Assembly: GCA_934667865.1 (NCBI GenBank)
Contig: CAKUMR010000047.1
Location: 1-7,746, forward strand
Direction: 5' to 3'
DNA: 7,746 nt
Source: an uncultured Oscillospiraceae bacterium
Lineage (GTDB): Bacteria; Bacillota_A; Clostridia; Oscillospirales; Oscillospiraceae
The notes beneath the pieces are model-generated. The model saw only the letters and a program-made list of their open reading frames with translations. It did no database searches and was not told the origin of the DNA. The number at the start of each line of letters is the position of its first letter. Positions within the stretch are counted from its first letter, which is position 1. This document shows, one piece after another, positions 1 to 6,436 of the stretch. The position numbers were made by a program, and so were the translations under genes.

Positions 1-9
1 GAGTACGAC

Positions 10-453
10 ATGACACTCTCTGAAAAATCTGCATATCTGAAGGGCTTGATGGACGGCCTGAATCTCAGCAAGGAAACGCCGGAGGGCAAGATGATCTCCG
101 GAATCGTTGATCTGCTGCAGGACATGACCTCTTCCATCAGCGATCTGGAGGAAAACGCGATCGCGGTTTCCGACGAGCTCGACGAAATCGAGGATGATCT
201 GGATGCCATCGAAGAATTCCTGATGGACGAAGATGACGACGAGGATGAGGATGACGACGATGATGTCATCGACTTCGCTGACGACAATGGCGATGATTTC
301 TCCTATGACGAGGACGCCACCTATGAGGTGACCTGCCCGAAGTGCGGCGAAACCACGACCGTCGATGAGCAGACCCTCCTCAATGAGTCGATCCACTGCC
401 CGAAGTGCGGCGAGCTGCTCGAATTTGAGTTTGACGCCGACGACGAGCTGTAA
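10..453 (+). CDS. CD1247-like acidic zinc-ribbon protein (function unknown)
   Basis: Predicted 147-residue soluble protein. Seen: a helical N-terminal part (about residues 1-55, opening with SEKSAYLKGLMDGLNL), a very acidic coiled-coil-like middle (about 55-105, including five consecutive Asp at 81-85), then a C-terminal zinc ribbon with two CPKCG knuckles (Cys109/Cys112 and Cys130/Cys133). This layout resembles the clostridial family whose N-terminal domain is named after C. difficile CD1247. No biochemical role is known to me; the ribbon suggests metal, nucleic-acid or protein contact. The frame is open to the window edge (three codons upstream) and no Shine-Dalgarno is visible in those nine bases, so the true start could lie further left. 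The ATG fits the family's usual beginning. It is followed by its own terminator and converges on the oadB unit. Confidence 0.85.
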   Translation: MTLSEKSAYLKGLMDGLNLSKETPEGKMISGIVDLLQDMTSSISDLEENAIAVSDELDEIEDDLDAIEEFLMDEDDDEDEDDDDDVIDFADDNGDDFSYDEDATYEVTCPKCGETTTVDEQTLLNESIHCPKCGELLEFEFDADDEL

Positions 454-470
454 TTTAGTTCTATTATTAA

Positions 471-504
471 GACACCCTCCGGCTTCGCCGAAGGGTGTCT
501 TTCT
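471..504 (+). terminator. Intrinsic terminator after the CD1247-like gene
   Basis: GACACCCT pairs with AGGGTGTC, and the inner CGGC pairs with GCCG around a TTC loop, with one C-A mismatch between the two helices. A short T-rich run (TTTCT) follows. It starts 17 bp after the stop codon. On the opposite strand the same hairpin is followed by a weaker T/A run, so it may work partly in both directions. Confidence 0.8.
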
Positions 505-513
505 GCAACACAC

Positions 514-551
514 AAAAAACAGCCCCGCCGTATTCTTGTACGGTGGGGCTG
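514..551 (-). terminator. Intrinsic terminator of the oadB unit
   Basis: Read leftward, AGCCCCACCGTA (550-539) pairs with TACGGCGGGGCT (532-521) in a 12-bp stem containing one G-T wobble, with a six-base loop; C551/G520 can close it further. Six T residues (complement of A514-519) follow directly. It begins 8 bp beyond the stop codon of the small gamma-like gene, so it ends the oadB transcript. Nothing further downstream on this strand appears to belong to the unit. Confidence 0.88.
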
Positions 552-559
552 CAATCTTG

Positions 560-730
560 TTATTTCTTTTTCGGGCGGAAGGCGGCGTTCAAGATCAGAA
601 CGCACAGCATGATGAGGAGAATGACAATGAAGATCGCGCCCCAGCCCTGTCCCATGAGCTTGAGGGATTCTTTCCACGTGGCGGGACGTTCGGCGACCTC
701 TGCGGCCGCGGCGAGAAATGAAAACAGCAT
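560..730 (-). CDS. Small single-pass membrane protein, OadG-like gamma subunit candidate
   Basis: 56 codons plus TAA, easily missed because of its size. The product has a short hydrophobic, alanine-rich N-terminus, the amphipathic stretch ESLKLMGQGWG (21-31), one strong membrane segment (about 32-51) and a basic tail RPKKK. OadG/gamma subunits of Na+-translocating decarboxylases have the same plan: one N-terminal membrane helix preceded by an LKLM.xGxG-like segment. They anchor the beta subunit to the soluble alpha subunit. The usual long C-terminal linker and metal-binding tail of OadG are absent. A perfect AAGGAGG lies 8 nt before the ATG and overlaps the TAA of oadB, so translational coupling is likely. 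An ATG at 735-733 is out of frame and too close to the Shine-Dalgarno. Family assignment rests on context and layout; the coding call itself is firm. Confidence 0.75.
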   Translation of the reverse strand: MLFSFLAAAAEVAERPATWKESLKLMGQGWGAIFIVILLIMLCVLILNAAFRPKKK

Positions 731-743
731 GACATGAACCTCC

Positions 744-1883
744 TTAGTGGATCAGATAGACCAGACTCATAATCAGGCCGCCTGCGATGACGGACGCGAT
801 CTGGCCGGAAACATTCACGCCGATGGTGTGCATCAGCAGGAAATTCTGCGGGTCTTCCTTCAGGCCCATCTTGTGCACAACGCGCGCGGACATTGGGAAT
901 GCGGAAATACCGGCCGCGCCGATCATGGGATTGAGCTTCTTACCCTTCGGAAGGAAGAGGTTGATGAACTTGGCGACCAGAACGCCGCCCGCGGTGTCAA
1001 AGATGAAGGCGACCAGGCCGAGGCCCATAATCATCAGGGTTTCCAATCGGAGAAATTCATTTGCGTTCATCTTGACGGCGATCGTGATGCCGAGGAAGAT
1101 GGTGACAAGATTGGCCAGCACCTTCTGCGCGGTTTCGGAGAGGGAGTTCAGCACGCCGCATTCACGGATGAGATTGCCGAACATCAAAAAGGCAATCAGC
1201 TCCACCGCCTTGGGCGCAAAGATGCCGGTAATGATGGTGATAACGATGGGGAATAGAATCTTCGTCGTCTGGGAAACGCTCTTCGGCTCGTAGGGCATTC
1301 GAATCATGCGTTCCTTTTTCGTGGTAAGCAGCTTGATCACGGGCGGCTGGACGATGGGAACAAGCGCCATGTAGGAATAGGCAGCGACCGTGATTGCACC
1401 GATGTAGCCGCTCTTGAGGGCGTTGGCCACGACGATGGAGGTCGGGCCGTCCGCTGCGCCGATGATGGCGATGGACGCGGCGTCGTTGATATTGAAGCCG
1501 CAGAGACTTGCCATGAAGAAAGTGAAGAAAATGCCGAACTGCGCGGCAGCGCCGAAGATCATCAGCTTCGGATTGGAAAGCAGCGGCCCGAAGTCGATCA
1601 TCGCGCCGATGCCGATGAAAAGAACCAGCGGGAATAACTCATTGACAATGCCGTTATTGTAGAGCAGCTCCAGCGTTTTCAGATTCTCAATCTCACCTGC
1701 GGCATTGACAATGCCGGGCAGGTTCATGATGATCGCGCCGAAGCCGATGGGCAGGAGCAGGGAAGGCTCCATATCCTTTACGATCGCCAGATAGATCAGC
1801 ACGCCGCCGATCACCCACATGATCAGCAGCTTCCACGCGCCGCTGACAAAGAGGTTTTGCAGATTTTCAAACAGTACTTCCAA
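744..1883 (-). CDS. oadB: Na+-translocating decarboxylase beta subunit
   Basis: 379-residue polytopic membrane protein of the OadB/GcdB/MmdB family. In the complete enzyme the beta subunit decarboxylates carboxybiotin and couples this to Na+ export. Family signatures: GIGAMIDFGPLLSNP (91-105), GAADGPTSI with Asp145 (equivalent to the essential Asp203 of Klebsiella OadB), AAYSYMALVPIVQPP (167-181), and NPMIGAAGISAFPMSAR, whose Asn318, Gly322, Ser327 and Arg334 match the spacing of Asn373, Gly377, Ser382 and Arg389. The length is at the short end for the family, lacking N-terminal extra residues. The start is TTG: AGGAGG ends 7 nt upstream and no ATG fits. Whether the substrate is oxaloacetate, methylmalonyl-CoA or glutaconyl-CoA cannot be told from beta alone, and no alpha or biotin protein is nearby. 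A strong promoter and a dyad lie upstream. Confidence 0.95.
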   Translation of the reverse strand: MEVLFENLQNLFVSGAWKLLIMWVIGGVLIYLAIVKDMEPSLLLPIGFGAIIMNLPGIVNAAGEIENLKTLELLYNNGIVNELFPLVLFIGIGAMIDFGPLLSNPKLMIFGAAAQFGIFFTFFMASLCGFNINDAASIAIIGAADGPTSIVVANALKSGYIGAITVAAYSYMALVPIVQPPVIKLLTTKKERMIRMPYEPKSVSQTTKILFPIVITIITGIFAPKAVELIAFLMFGNLIRECGVLNSLSETAQKVLANLVTIFLGITIAVKMNANEFLRLETLMIMGLGLVAFIFDTAGGVLVAKFINLFLPKGKKLNPMIGAAGISAFPMSARVVHKMGLKEDPQNFLLMHTIGVNVSGQIASVIAGGLIMSLVYLIH

Positions 1884-1929
1884 AACAGCTCCTCCTAGTT
1901 TTCGTTGGGAAGATTTTTACAGGCAAAGG

Positions 1930-1946
1930 CAGCAAGATATTTGCTG
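1930..1946. promoter_or_regulatory. 17-bp dyad in the oadB leader, possible operator
   Basis: CAGCAA-GATAT-TTGCTG is a perfect 6-bp inverted repeat around a 5-bp AT-rich centre. It lies about +12 to +28 relative to the predicted oadB start site, in the roughly 74-nt leader and well before the ribosome binding site. This is a typical place for a repressor roadblock site. It could also be a small RNA hairpin. The regulator is unknown. Confidence 0.4.
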
Positions 1947-1963
1947 ACCTCGTCAATATCATA

Positions 1964-1992
1964 ATTTTATTTGAATGACGGAAAAATGTCAA
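1964..1992 (-). promoter_or_regulatory. Sigma-A-type promoter for oadB
   Basis: Reading leftward, a consensus -35 TTGACA (1992-1987) is followed by a 17-bp spacer and the -10 TAAAAT (1969-1964). The predicted start site is near 1957, giving a leader of about 74 nt before the TTG codon. Confidence 0.8.
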
Positions 1993-2041
1993 GTATTTTA
2001 CCTGTTTTTTACATTGCAGCATGGCCGAATAGATTTGCGAA

Positions 2042-2070
2042 TGGACAAACGGATGAATTTGTGATAGAAT
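2042..2070 (+). promoter_or_regulatory. Sigma-A-type extended -10 promoter for the tagA-trhP cluster
   Basis: TGGACA (2042-2047), a 17-bp spacer and TAGAAT (2065-2070), with TG at 2062-2063 forming an extended -10. The predicted start is near 2077, about 25 nt before the tagA ATG. It is back to back with the oadB promoter, the two -35 boxes being about 50 bp apart. Confidence 0.75.
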
Positions 2071-2101
2071 AACAAAAATAGGGCAAAGGAGCGCTGCGCA
2101 G

Positions 2102-2821
2102 ATGAAAACCGAGGTTCTGGGCGTTTTCTATGACAATGTAACAATGGACGAAGCCCTCGGCCTGATGCGGAAGCTGTTGGAAAACGGTCTGCCCGCCTAC
2201 TGTGTCACGCCCAATGCGGAGATCGCCTATGAAGCGCTGAAAAACGATCGTCTGCGGACGCTCATCAACAAAGCCGGCCTCGTCCTGCCGGACGGCGCAG
2301 GCGTGGTGCTTGCATCCAAGCTCGTGCGCGCGCCGCTCAAGCAGAAGGTTGCAGGCTTTGATTTTGCGATGCAGATGCTCCCTTATCTTGCGGAAACCGG
2401 CAAGCGCCTGTATCTGCTCGGCGGCAAGCCCGGTATTGCGGAGCTCGCTGCGGAAAAGCTGCGCCAGAGCTATCCGTCGCTCTGCATCTGCGGCACGGCG
2501 GACGGATATTTTAAGGAGGATGAAGCAGCCGTCCGGAAGCTGCGCGAAGCAAAGCCGGACGTCGTGTATGTCTGCCTTGGTGCGCCGAAGCAGGAGTACT
2601 TTATGCAGAGCCACTTGGTTCCGTCCGGCGCGAAGCTGATGATTGGTCTGGGCGGAACGCTGGATATCATCGCCGGAACGCTCAGACGCGCACCCAAATG
2701 GATGCAGAAGCTGCAATTGGAGTGGCTTTACCGCCTGATTTGTGAGCCACGGCGCATCGGAAGAATGATGTGCCTTCCGAAATTTGTCTTTGCAGCCCTG
2801 AAAAAGAGATGGAAAGGATAG
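2102..2821 (+). CDS. tagA: WecG/TagA/CpsF family glycosyltransferase
   Basis: 239 residues, full length for the family (GT26). TagA-type enzymes add N-acetylmannosamine to undecaprenyl-PP-GlcNAc on the inner membrane face, making the linkage unit for wall teichoic acid; WecG and CpsF make related lipid-linked glycans. Seen: VTPNAE (35-40) with Thr36/Asn38, LPDGAGV (62-68) with Asp64 matching the proposed catalytic Asp of TagA, LYLLGGKPG (103-111), CLGAPKQE with Gln164, GLGGTLDIIAG (182-192), and an Arg-rich C-terminal helix (Arg211, 217, 218, 221) like the appendage that contacts the lipid diphosphate. AAAGGAG sits 10 nt before the ATG. It is first in the rightward cluster, 7 bp before tmk. 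The exact donor and glycan are not determined here because no other wall-teichoic or capsule gene is in view. Confidence 0.92.
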   Translation: MKTEVLGVFYDNVTMDEALGLMRKLLENGLPAYCVTPNAEIAYEALKNDRLRTLINKAGLVLPDGAGVVLASKLVRAPLKQKVAGFDFAMQMLPYLAETGKRLYLLGGKPGIAELAAEKLRQSYPSLCICGTADGYFKEDEAAVRKLREAKPDVVYVCLGAPKQEYFMQSHLVPSGAKLMIGLGGTLDIIAGTLRRAPKWMQKLQLEWLYRLICEPRRIGRMMCLPKFVFAALKKRWKG

Positions 2822-2828
2822 TGCTTTA

Positions 2829-3500
2829 ATGGGAAAGCTGATCGTATTTGAAGGAACGGACGGCTCCGGTAAATCCACACAGTTCAAGCTGCTTACCGCG
2901 CGGCTTCAGGCCGAAGGGGTAGACTTCCGCACCATGGTGTTTCCGCAATACTCAGAGCCATCCTCAGCCCTCATCCGGATGTATCTGGGCGGTGAATTCG
3001 GTACGAAGCCGTCAGATGTCAATGCCTATGCGGCCTCGACCTTCTACGCCGTCGACCGCTATGCGTCATACCGGAAAATCTGGAAAGACTACTACCGCCA
3101 CGGCGGCCTGATGCTTTCCGACCGCTACACGACCTCCAACGCCGTCCATCAGGCATCAAAAGAACCGGCGGAGCGCCGTGAGGAGTTCTTCCAATGGCTT
3201 CAGGACTTTGAATACAACCGGCTGGAACTTCCAAAACCCGATCTCGTCATATATCTTGACGTTCCCACGGAGCTGACGGACGAAATGCTCCGCAAGCGCG
3301 AAACGCGCACGCACACACACGCGGATATCCACGAGCAGAATATGGATTATCTGCGCCAGTGCCGCGAGGTCGGCATGGACGCCGCACGGCACTATGGCTG
3401 GAGCATCATCCACTGTGCAAAGGACGGAAAAATGCGCACAATAGACGACATCCACACTGAGATCTACGCGCTGGTCAAGCGCTGTCTGGAGGAATTATAA
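2829..3500 (+). CDS. tmk: Thymidylate kinase (dTMP kinase)
   Basis: 223 residues. Cytoplasmic enzyme that phosphorylates dTMP to dTDP with ATP. Seen: P-loop GTDGSGKST (9-17, Lys15), a DR pair in FYAVDRYASY (72-81), the LSDRYTTSNAVHQ segment (96-108) as in the nucleotide-monophosphate site of dTMP kinases, LVIYLDVPTEL (139-149), and a charged, His-rich LID RKRETRTHTHADIHE (155-169). It is somewhat longer than the usual 200-210 residues. AAAGGA lies 10 nt before the ATG, partly overlapping the end of tagA. The TAA stop overlaps by one base the ATG of the next, broken gene. Clostridia often carry a second tmk near the holB replication genes, so this may be a divergent paralog; another deoxynucleoside monophosphate specificity is a lesser possibility. 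Confidence 0.88.
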   Translation: MGKLIVFEGTDGSGKSTQFKLLTARLQAEGVDFRTMVFPQYSEPSSALIRMYLGGEFGTKPSDVNAYAASTFYAVDRYASYRKIWKDYYRHGGLMLSDRYTTSNAVHQASKEPAERREEFFQWLQDFEYNRLELPKPDLVIYLDVPTELTDEMLRKRETRTHTHADIHEQNMDYLRQCREVGMDAARHYGWSIIHCAKDGKMRTIDDIHTEIYALVKRCLEEL

Positions 3501-3815
3501 TGGTATACATCATTCTTGGAACCGGCTTTGAAGAGGCGGAGGCAATCATTCCCGGTGATTTGCTGCGCCGCGCCGACGGTGCTGGCCAGCCTCGGCATCA
3601 CAGACGGTAAGCGCGCGGTTTGCTACCCCGGCATGGAATCCGAGATGGGCAGCGCGCAGATGCTTACCTGCGGCGCTGTGACGGACGGGCACGTGATCAC
3701 CGGCCGCGCGGCAGGAACGGCCTTTGACTTTGCACTGGAGCTGATCCGGGCGCTGTGCGGCGAGGACACCGCACAACAGGTGGCCTCCGGCATCGTTTAC
3801 AGACAGGAGGGATAA
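3500..3815 (+). pseudogene. DJ-1/PfpI family gene with internal deletion and frameshift
   Basis: Two halves of a DJ-1/PfpI protein lie in different frames. The first frame starts at the ATG overlapping the tmk stop, has a good GGAGG 7 nt upstream, and encodes MVYIILGTGFEEAEA..DLLRRA, the normal N-terminus with its conserved GFEE glutamate. It then runs into out-of-frame sequence and stops at 3608-3610. The second frame carries the C-terminal half to the TAA at 3813-3815: ICCAAPTVLASLGITDGKRA, CYPGMESEM and HVITGRAAGTAFDFALELI. This includes the Cys of the nucleophile elbow (usually ICAAP). About 75-80 middle codons of a normal roughly 180-residue protein are missing. The switch falls in 3563-3575. 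DJ-1 proteins act in cysteine-based stress or glyoxal/amide chemistry; no working product is expected. A TTG at 3516 could open the second frame but lacks a plausible N-terminal fold. Confidence 0.88.
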
Positions 3816-3816
3816 T

Positions 3817-5139
3817 ATGTCTGACCGAAACAGAGATTTTGACGAATACGGAGATTCCTCCGAATATTATAATATAGACCCCGATCCGCAGGAGGGTGCG
3901 CCGGAGGCGCAGGCGGACGATTTTAACCCGGATTTCGGCGACGCCTTTGACGATTACGGCGAGTACGATGACGAAGAAGCCTACACGGAGGAACCGGAAG
4001 TGCCGCAAAAGAAAAAGCAGCGCCGCCGCAGAAAGCGCATCGTGCCGCTGTACCTGAAGATTCTGATTTATATCGTTGCCGTTTCTCTGCTCTCCGTCGG
4101 CCTCGGTTTTGCCGCGTGGGAATGTGCTGAGGATGTTCTGGCCTTTGGCCGGTCGTCCGATACGGTGCAGGTCACGATCGAAGACGGTGCGACGCTGGAC
4201 GACATCGCGCAGATGCTTCAGGATCAGGGCCTGATCAAGTATCCGTGGCTCTTCAAGCTCTACTGTAATTTCACCCACTCCGCCGATTCCATGTCGCCCG
4301 GCACGTATCAATTACAGTATAACTATGACTATCACGCTCTCAACAGTGGGATGCGTAAGAACAGCGCGAATCGGACAGAGGTTACGGTCACAATTCCGGA
4401 AGGCAAGACCTGCGCACAGATTTTTAGCCTGATGGAGGAAAAGGGTGTCTGTACCGCCGACGAGCTGAAAAAGTGCGCTGCGGAAACGGAATTCGACTAC
4501 TGGTTCTTAGAAAGCATCCCCTACGGGCAGGAGAACCGGCTGGAGGGCTTCCTTTTCCCGGACACCTACTATTTCTATCTGAACGATGACGCGGAGCGCG
4601 TGCTGAACAAGCTCCTTACCAACTTCAACCGCAAATTCTCCGACGATGCGAAGGCGCAGCTGGAAACGCTGAATGCAGCTCTTGCCGACCGTCTGGCCGC
4701 GCGTGGCTATGACGAAAGCTATATTGAGTCGAACAGGATGACGATTTATCGTCTGATCACGGTTGCTTCCATGGTGGAGAAGGAAACCGCCGGTGCAAAT
4801 GAGAGCGCAAACATCGCCTCTGTGATTTATAACCGCCTGTGCAAGCCGGCAGAGTATCCTTTCCTGAATATCGACGCCACCGTGATTTATGGTCTTGGCG
4901 GCATTACCGGCGCTCTGACCTATGAGCAGACGCAGATCGACGGCCCGTACAACACCTACACCCGTCAGGGACTGCCCGCCGGCCCGATCTCCAACCCCGG
5001 CCTGAACAGCATCTCCGCCGCCCTGAATCCGGCCGATACAAGCTATTATTTCTATGCGCTGGATGAATCTACGGGCTATCACCACTTCTCTGAAACCTAC
5101 GACGAGCACAACCGCTTCCTGGAGAGTCAGAATGGCTAA
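3817..5139 (+). CDS. mltG: Endolytic peptidoglycan transglycosylase MltG
   Basis: 440 residues, YceG-like family. MltG cuts nascent glycan strands next to the membrane and so sets strand length. Seen in order: a cytoplasmic tail, first acidic (1-62) then basic KKKQRRRRKR (65-74); one membrane helix (about 76-101); a LysM-like subdomain (about 115-180, VTIEDGATLDDIAQML); EGFLFPDTY (243-251); the catalytic block VASMVEKETAGANES with Glu321, equivalent to E. coli Glu218; IASVIYNRL (333-341); and the C-terminal signature DGPYNTYTRQGLPAGPISNPG. All expected active-site features are present. AGGAGG, 6 nt before the ATG, lies in the last codons of the broken DJ-1 gene, so its translation does not depend on that product. 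It overlaps trhP by 8 bp. The very acidic tail is longer than in E. coli MltG, where it is minimal, but such extensions are common in Firmicutes. Confidence 0.95.
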   Translation: MSDRNRDFDEYGDSSEYYNIDPDPQEGAPEAQADDFNPDFGDAFDDYGEYDDEEAYTEEPEVPQKKKQRRRRKRIVPLYLKILIYIVAVSLLSVGLGFAAWECAEDVLAFGRSSDTVQVTIEDGATLDDIAQMLQDQGLIKYPWLFKLYCNFTHSADSMSPGTYQLQYNYDYHALNSGMRKNSANRTEVTVTIPEGKTCAQIFSLMEEKGVCTADELKKCAAETEFDYWFLESIPYGQENRLEGFLFPDTYYFYLNDDAERVLNKLLTNFNRKFSDDAKAQLETLNAALADRLAARGYDESYIESNRMTIYRLITVASMVEKETAGANESANIASVIYNRLCKPAEYPFLNIDATVIYGLGGITGALTYEQTQIDGPYNTYTRQGLPAGPISNPGLNSISAALNPADTSYYFYALDESTGYHHFSETYDEHNRFLESQNG

Positions 5140-6349
5140 GCCGGAGCTGCTGGCTCCCGCAGGGGATATGGAGCGTCTGAAAATGGCGGTTCTCTACGGT
5201 GCGGACGCGGTATATCTTGCCGGAACGAGCTTCGGGATGCGCTCCTTTGCGGGCAACTTTTCCCCGGAGGAGCTTCCGGAGGCCGTGGGCTATGCGCACG
5301 CCCATGGGGTGAGGGTTCATGTCACGGTCAATACCATGCCGCGCGGCAATGAGCTTCCGGCACTTCCGGCGCATTTGGAGCTTCTGAATGAGTGCGGCGT
5401 GGATGCGCTGATTATCGCCGATCTCGGTGTGTTTCGGATGGCGGAGAAGTATGCGCCGCGCTGTGAGCGCCATGCTTCCACGCAGGTGAGCATTGCAAAC
5501 GCCGCCTGCGCCTCGGCATGGTACGAGCTTGGCGCGAAGCGCGTCGTTCTCGCGCGGGAGCTTTCTCTGGAGGAGATCCGCGCCATCCGCCAGAACACGC
5601 CGCCCGGTTTGGAGATCGAAACCTTCGCGCACGGCGCGATGTGCGTTTCCTATTCCGGACGCTGCCTGCTCTCGAACTACATGACCGGACGCGACAGCAA
5701 TCGCGGCGCCTGTGCCCAGCCCTGCCGCTACCAGTATGCGCTGATGGAGGAAAAGCGCCCCGGCGAATATTTCCCCGTATTTGAGGACGAAAAGGGCACC
5801 TATATCATGAATTCCCGCGATATGTGCATGATCGACCATATTGCGGAGCTGATGGACGCCGGCGTGGACTGCCTGAAAATCGAGGGCCGCGCAAAGTCCG
5901 CCTACTATGCCGCCATCGTCACCGGCGCCTACCGCCATGCGATTGATGCCGCTGCTGCCGGGCAGCCGCTTGACCCCGTCTGGCGCGACGAGGTGGAGCA
6001 CGTTTCCCACCGGCACTATTCGACCGGCTTTTTCTTCGGCCAGCCGGGACAGTATTATCAGAATTCCCGCTATATCCGTCAGTGGCAGGTCTGTGCCATT
6101 GTGACAGACTGCGACGCAGAGGGAAACGCTACGCTGTCGCTGCGCAATAAATTTGCGGCAGGGGAGCCCGTGGAGCTGGTCGGCCCGGATTTCAAGCCGA
6201 TCGCTTTCCCGGCACCCATGATGCAGGATATGGACGGAAATGAGCTGGCGCAGCCGCGTAACCCGCAGATGCTCTTCCGGATGCGCCTGCCGAAGCAGGC
6301 TCCGGCGTTCAGTATTCTGCGCCATGCGGTGGAGCTTTCCGCCGAATAA
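5132..6349 (+). CDS. trhP: Peptidase U32 family protein, probable tRNA U34 hydroxylation protein TrhP
   Basis: 405 residues. U32 proteins of the YegQ/YrrN/YrrO group, once called collagenase-like proteases, are needed for prephenate-dependent 5-hydroxylation of uridine 34 in tRNA. Seen: PELLAPAGDMERLKMAVLYGADAVYL at the N-terminus (TIM-barrel start), the U32 signature ETFAHGAMCVSYSGRC (163-178) with Cys171 and Cys178, CAQPCRY with Cys194 and Cys198 (a probable four-Cys metal or iron-sulfur site), SRDMCMIDHI (228-237), CLKIEGR (247-253), and a small C-terminal beta domain (about 316-390). The start chosen is the ATG inside the mltG end (ATGGCTAA overlap), preceded by GGAGAG 5 nt upstream. The frame is open further upstream but that stretch is mltG coding sequence. 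In Bacillus subtilis, mltG (yrrL) and two U32 genes are also neighbours, separated by yrrM; here yrrM is absent and only one U32 gene is present. Confidence 0.9.
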   Translation: MAKPELLAPAGDMERLKMAVLYGADAVYLAGTSFGMRSFAGNFSPEELPEAVGYAHAHGVRVHVTVNTMPRGNELPALPAHLELLNECGVDALIIADLGVFRMAEKYAPRCERHASTQVSIANAACASAWYELGAKRVVLARELSLEEIRAIRQNTPPGLEIETFAHGAMCVSYSGRCLLSNYMTGRDSNRGACAQPCRYQYALMEEKRPGEYFPVFEDEKGTYIMNSRDMCMIDHIAELMDAGVDCLKIEGRAKSAYYAAIVTGAYRHAIDAAAAGQPLDPVWRDEVEHVSHRHYSTGFFFGQPGQYYQNSRYIRQWQVCAIVTDCDAEGNATLSLRNKFAAGEPVELVGPDFKPIAFPAPMMQDMDGNELAQPRNPQMLFRMRLPKQAPAFSILRHAVELSAE

Positions 6350-6381
6350 TAAATAACCCCCACCGGAATATCGGTGGGGGT
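6345..6381 (-). terminator. Hairpin just after trhP, probable leftward terminator
   Basis: ACCCCCACCG (6356-6365) and CGGTGGGGGT (6372-6381) form a perfect 10-bp GC-rich stem with a six-base loop. On the plus strand no T-run follows. On the minus strand it is followed by a T-rich stretch (complement of 6345-6355), so it fits best as the terminator for the leftward genes to its right. It may also slow rightward polymerase ahead of the next hairpin. Confidence 0.65.
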
Positions 6382-6392
6382 GCCGTGAATCA

Positions 6393-6425
6393 GCCGTGGC
6401 AGCCTGAAGCTGCCACGGCCTTTTT
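6393..6425 (+). terminator. Intrinsic terminator of the tagA-trhP cluster
   Basis: GCCGTGGCAGC (6393-6403) pairs perfectly over 11 bp with GCTGCCACGGC (6409-6419) around loop CTGAA, followed by CTTTTT. It lies 44 bp after the trhP stop codon and is the first hairpin with a T-run on this strand. Confidence 0.88.
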
Positions 6426-6436
6426 GCAGGAATTTC

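Noticed and set aside
747..1293. Two rightward open frames opposite oadB
   Set aside because: Antisense shadows of a clear OadB gene, with low-complexity composition and no recognisable domain.
2009..2887. Leftward open frame of about 292 codons opposite tagA
   Set aside because: It runs antisense through tagA and both promoter regions, has no recognisable motifs, and tagA is unmistakable.
3563..3575. Programmed frameshifting in the DJ-1 gene
   Set aside because: No slippery heptamer or stimulatory structure was seen, and a frameshift could not restore the roughly 75-80 missing middle codons.
3516..3815. A complete 99-residue gene starting at TTG 3516
   Set aside because: The first 17 residues are the out-of-frame reading of the DJ-1 N-terminus; only the rest matches the family, so it is part of a broken gene.
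5069..6325. Long leftward open frame (about 418 codons) opposite mltG end and trhP
   Set aside because: It mirrors the codon pattern of the well-recognised trhP gene; its translation shows no family features and no ribosome binding site was found.
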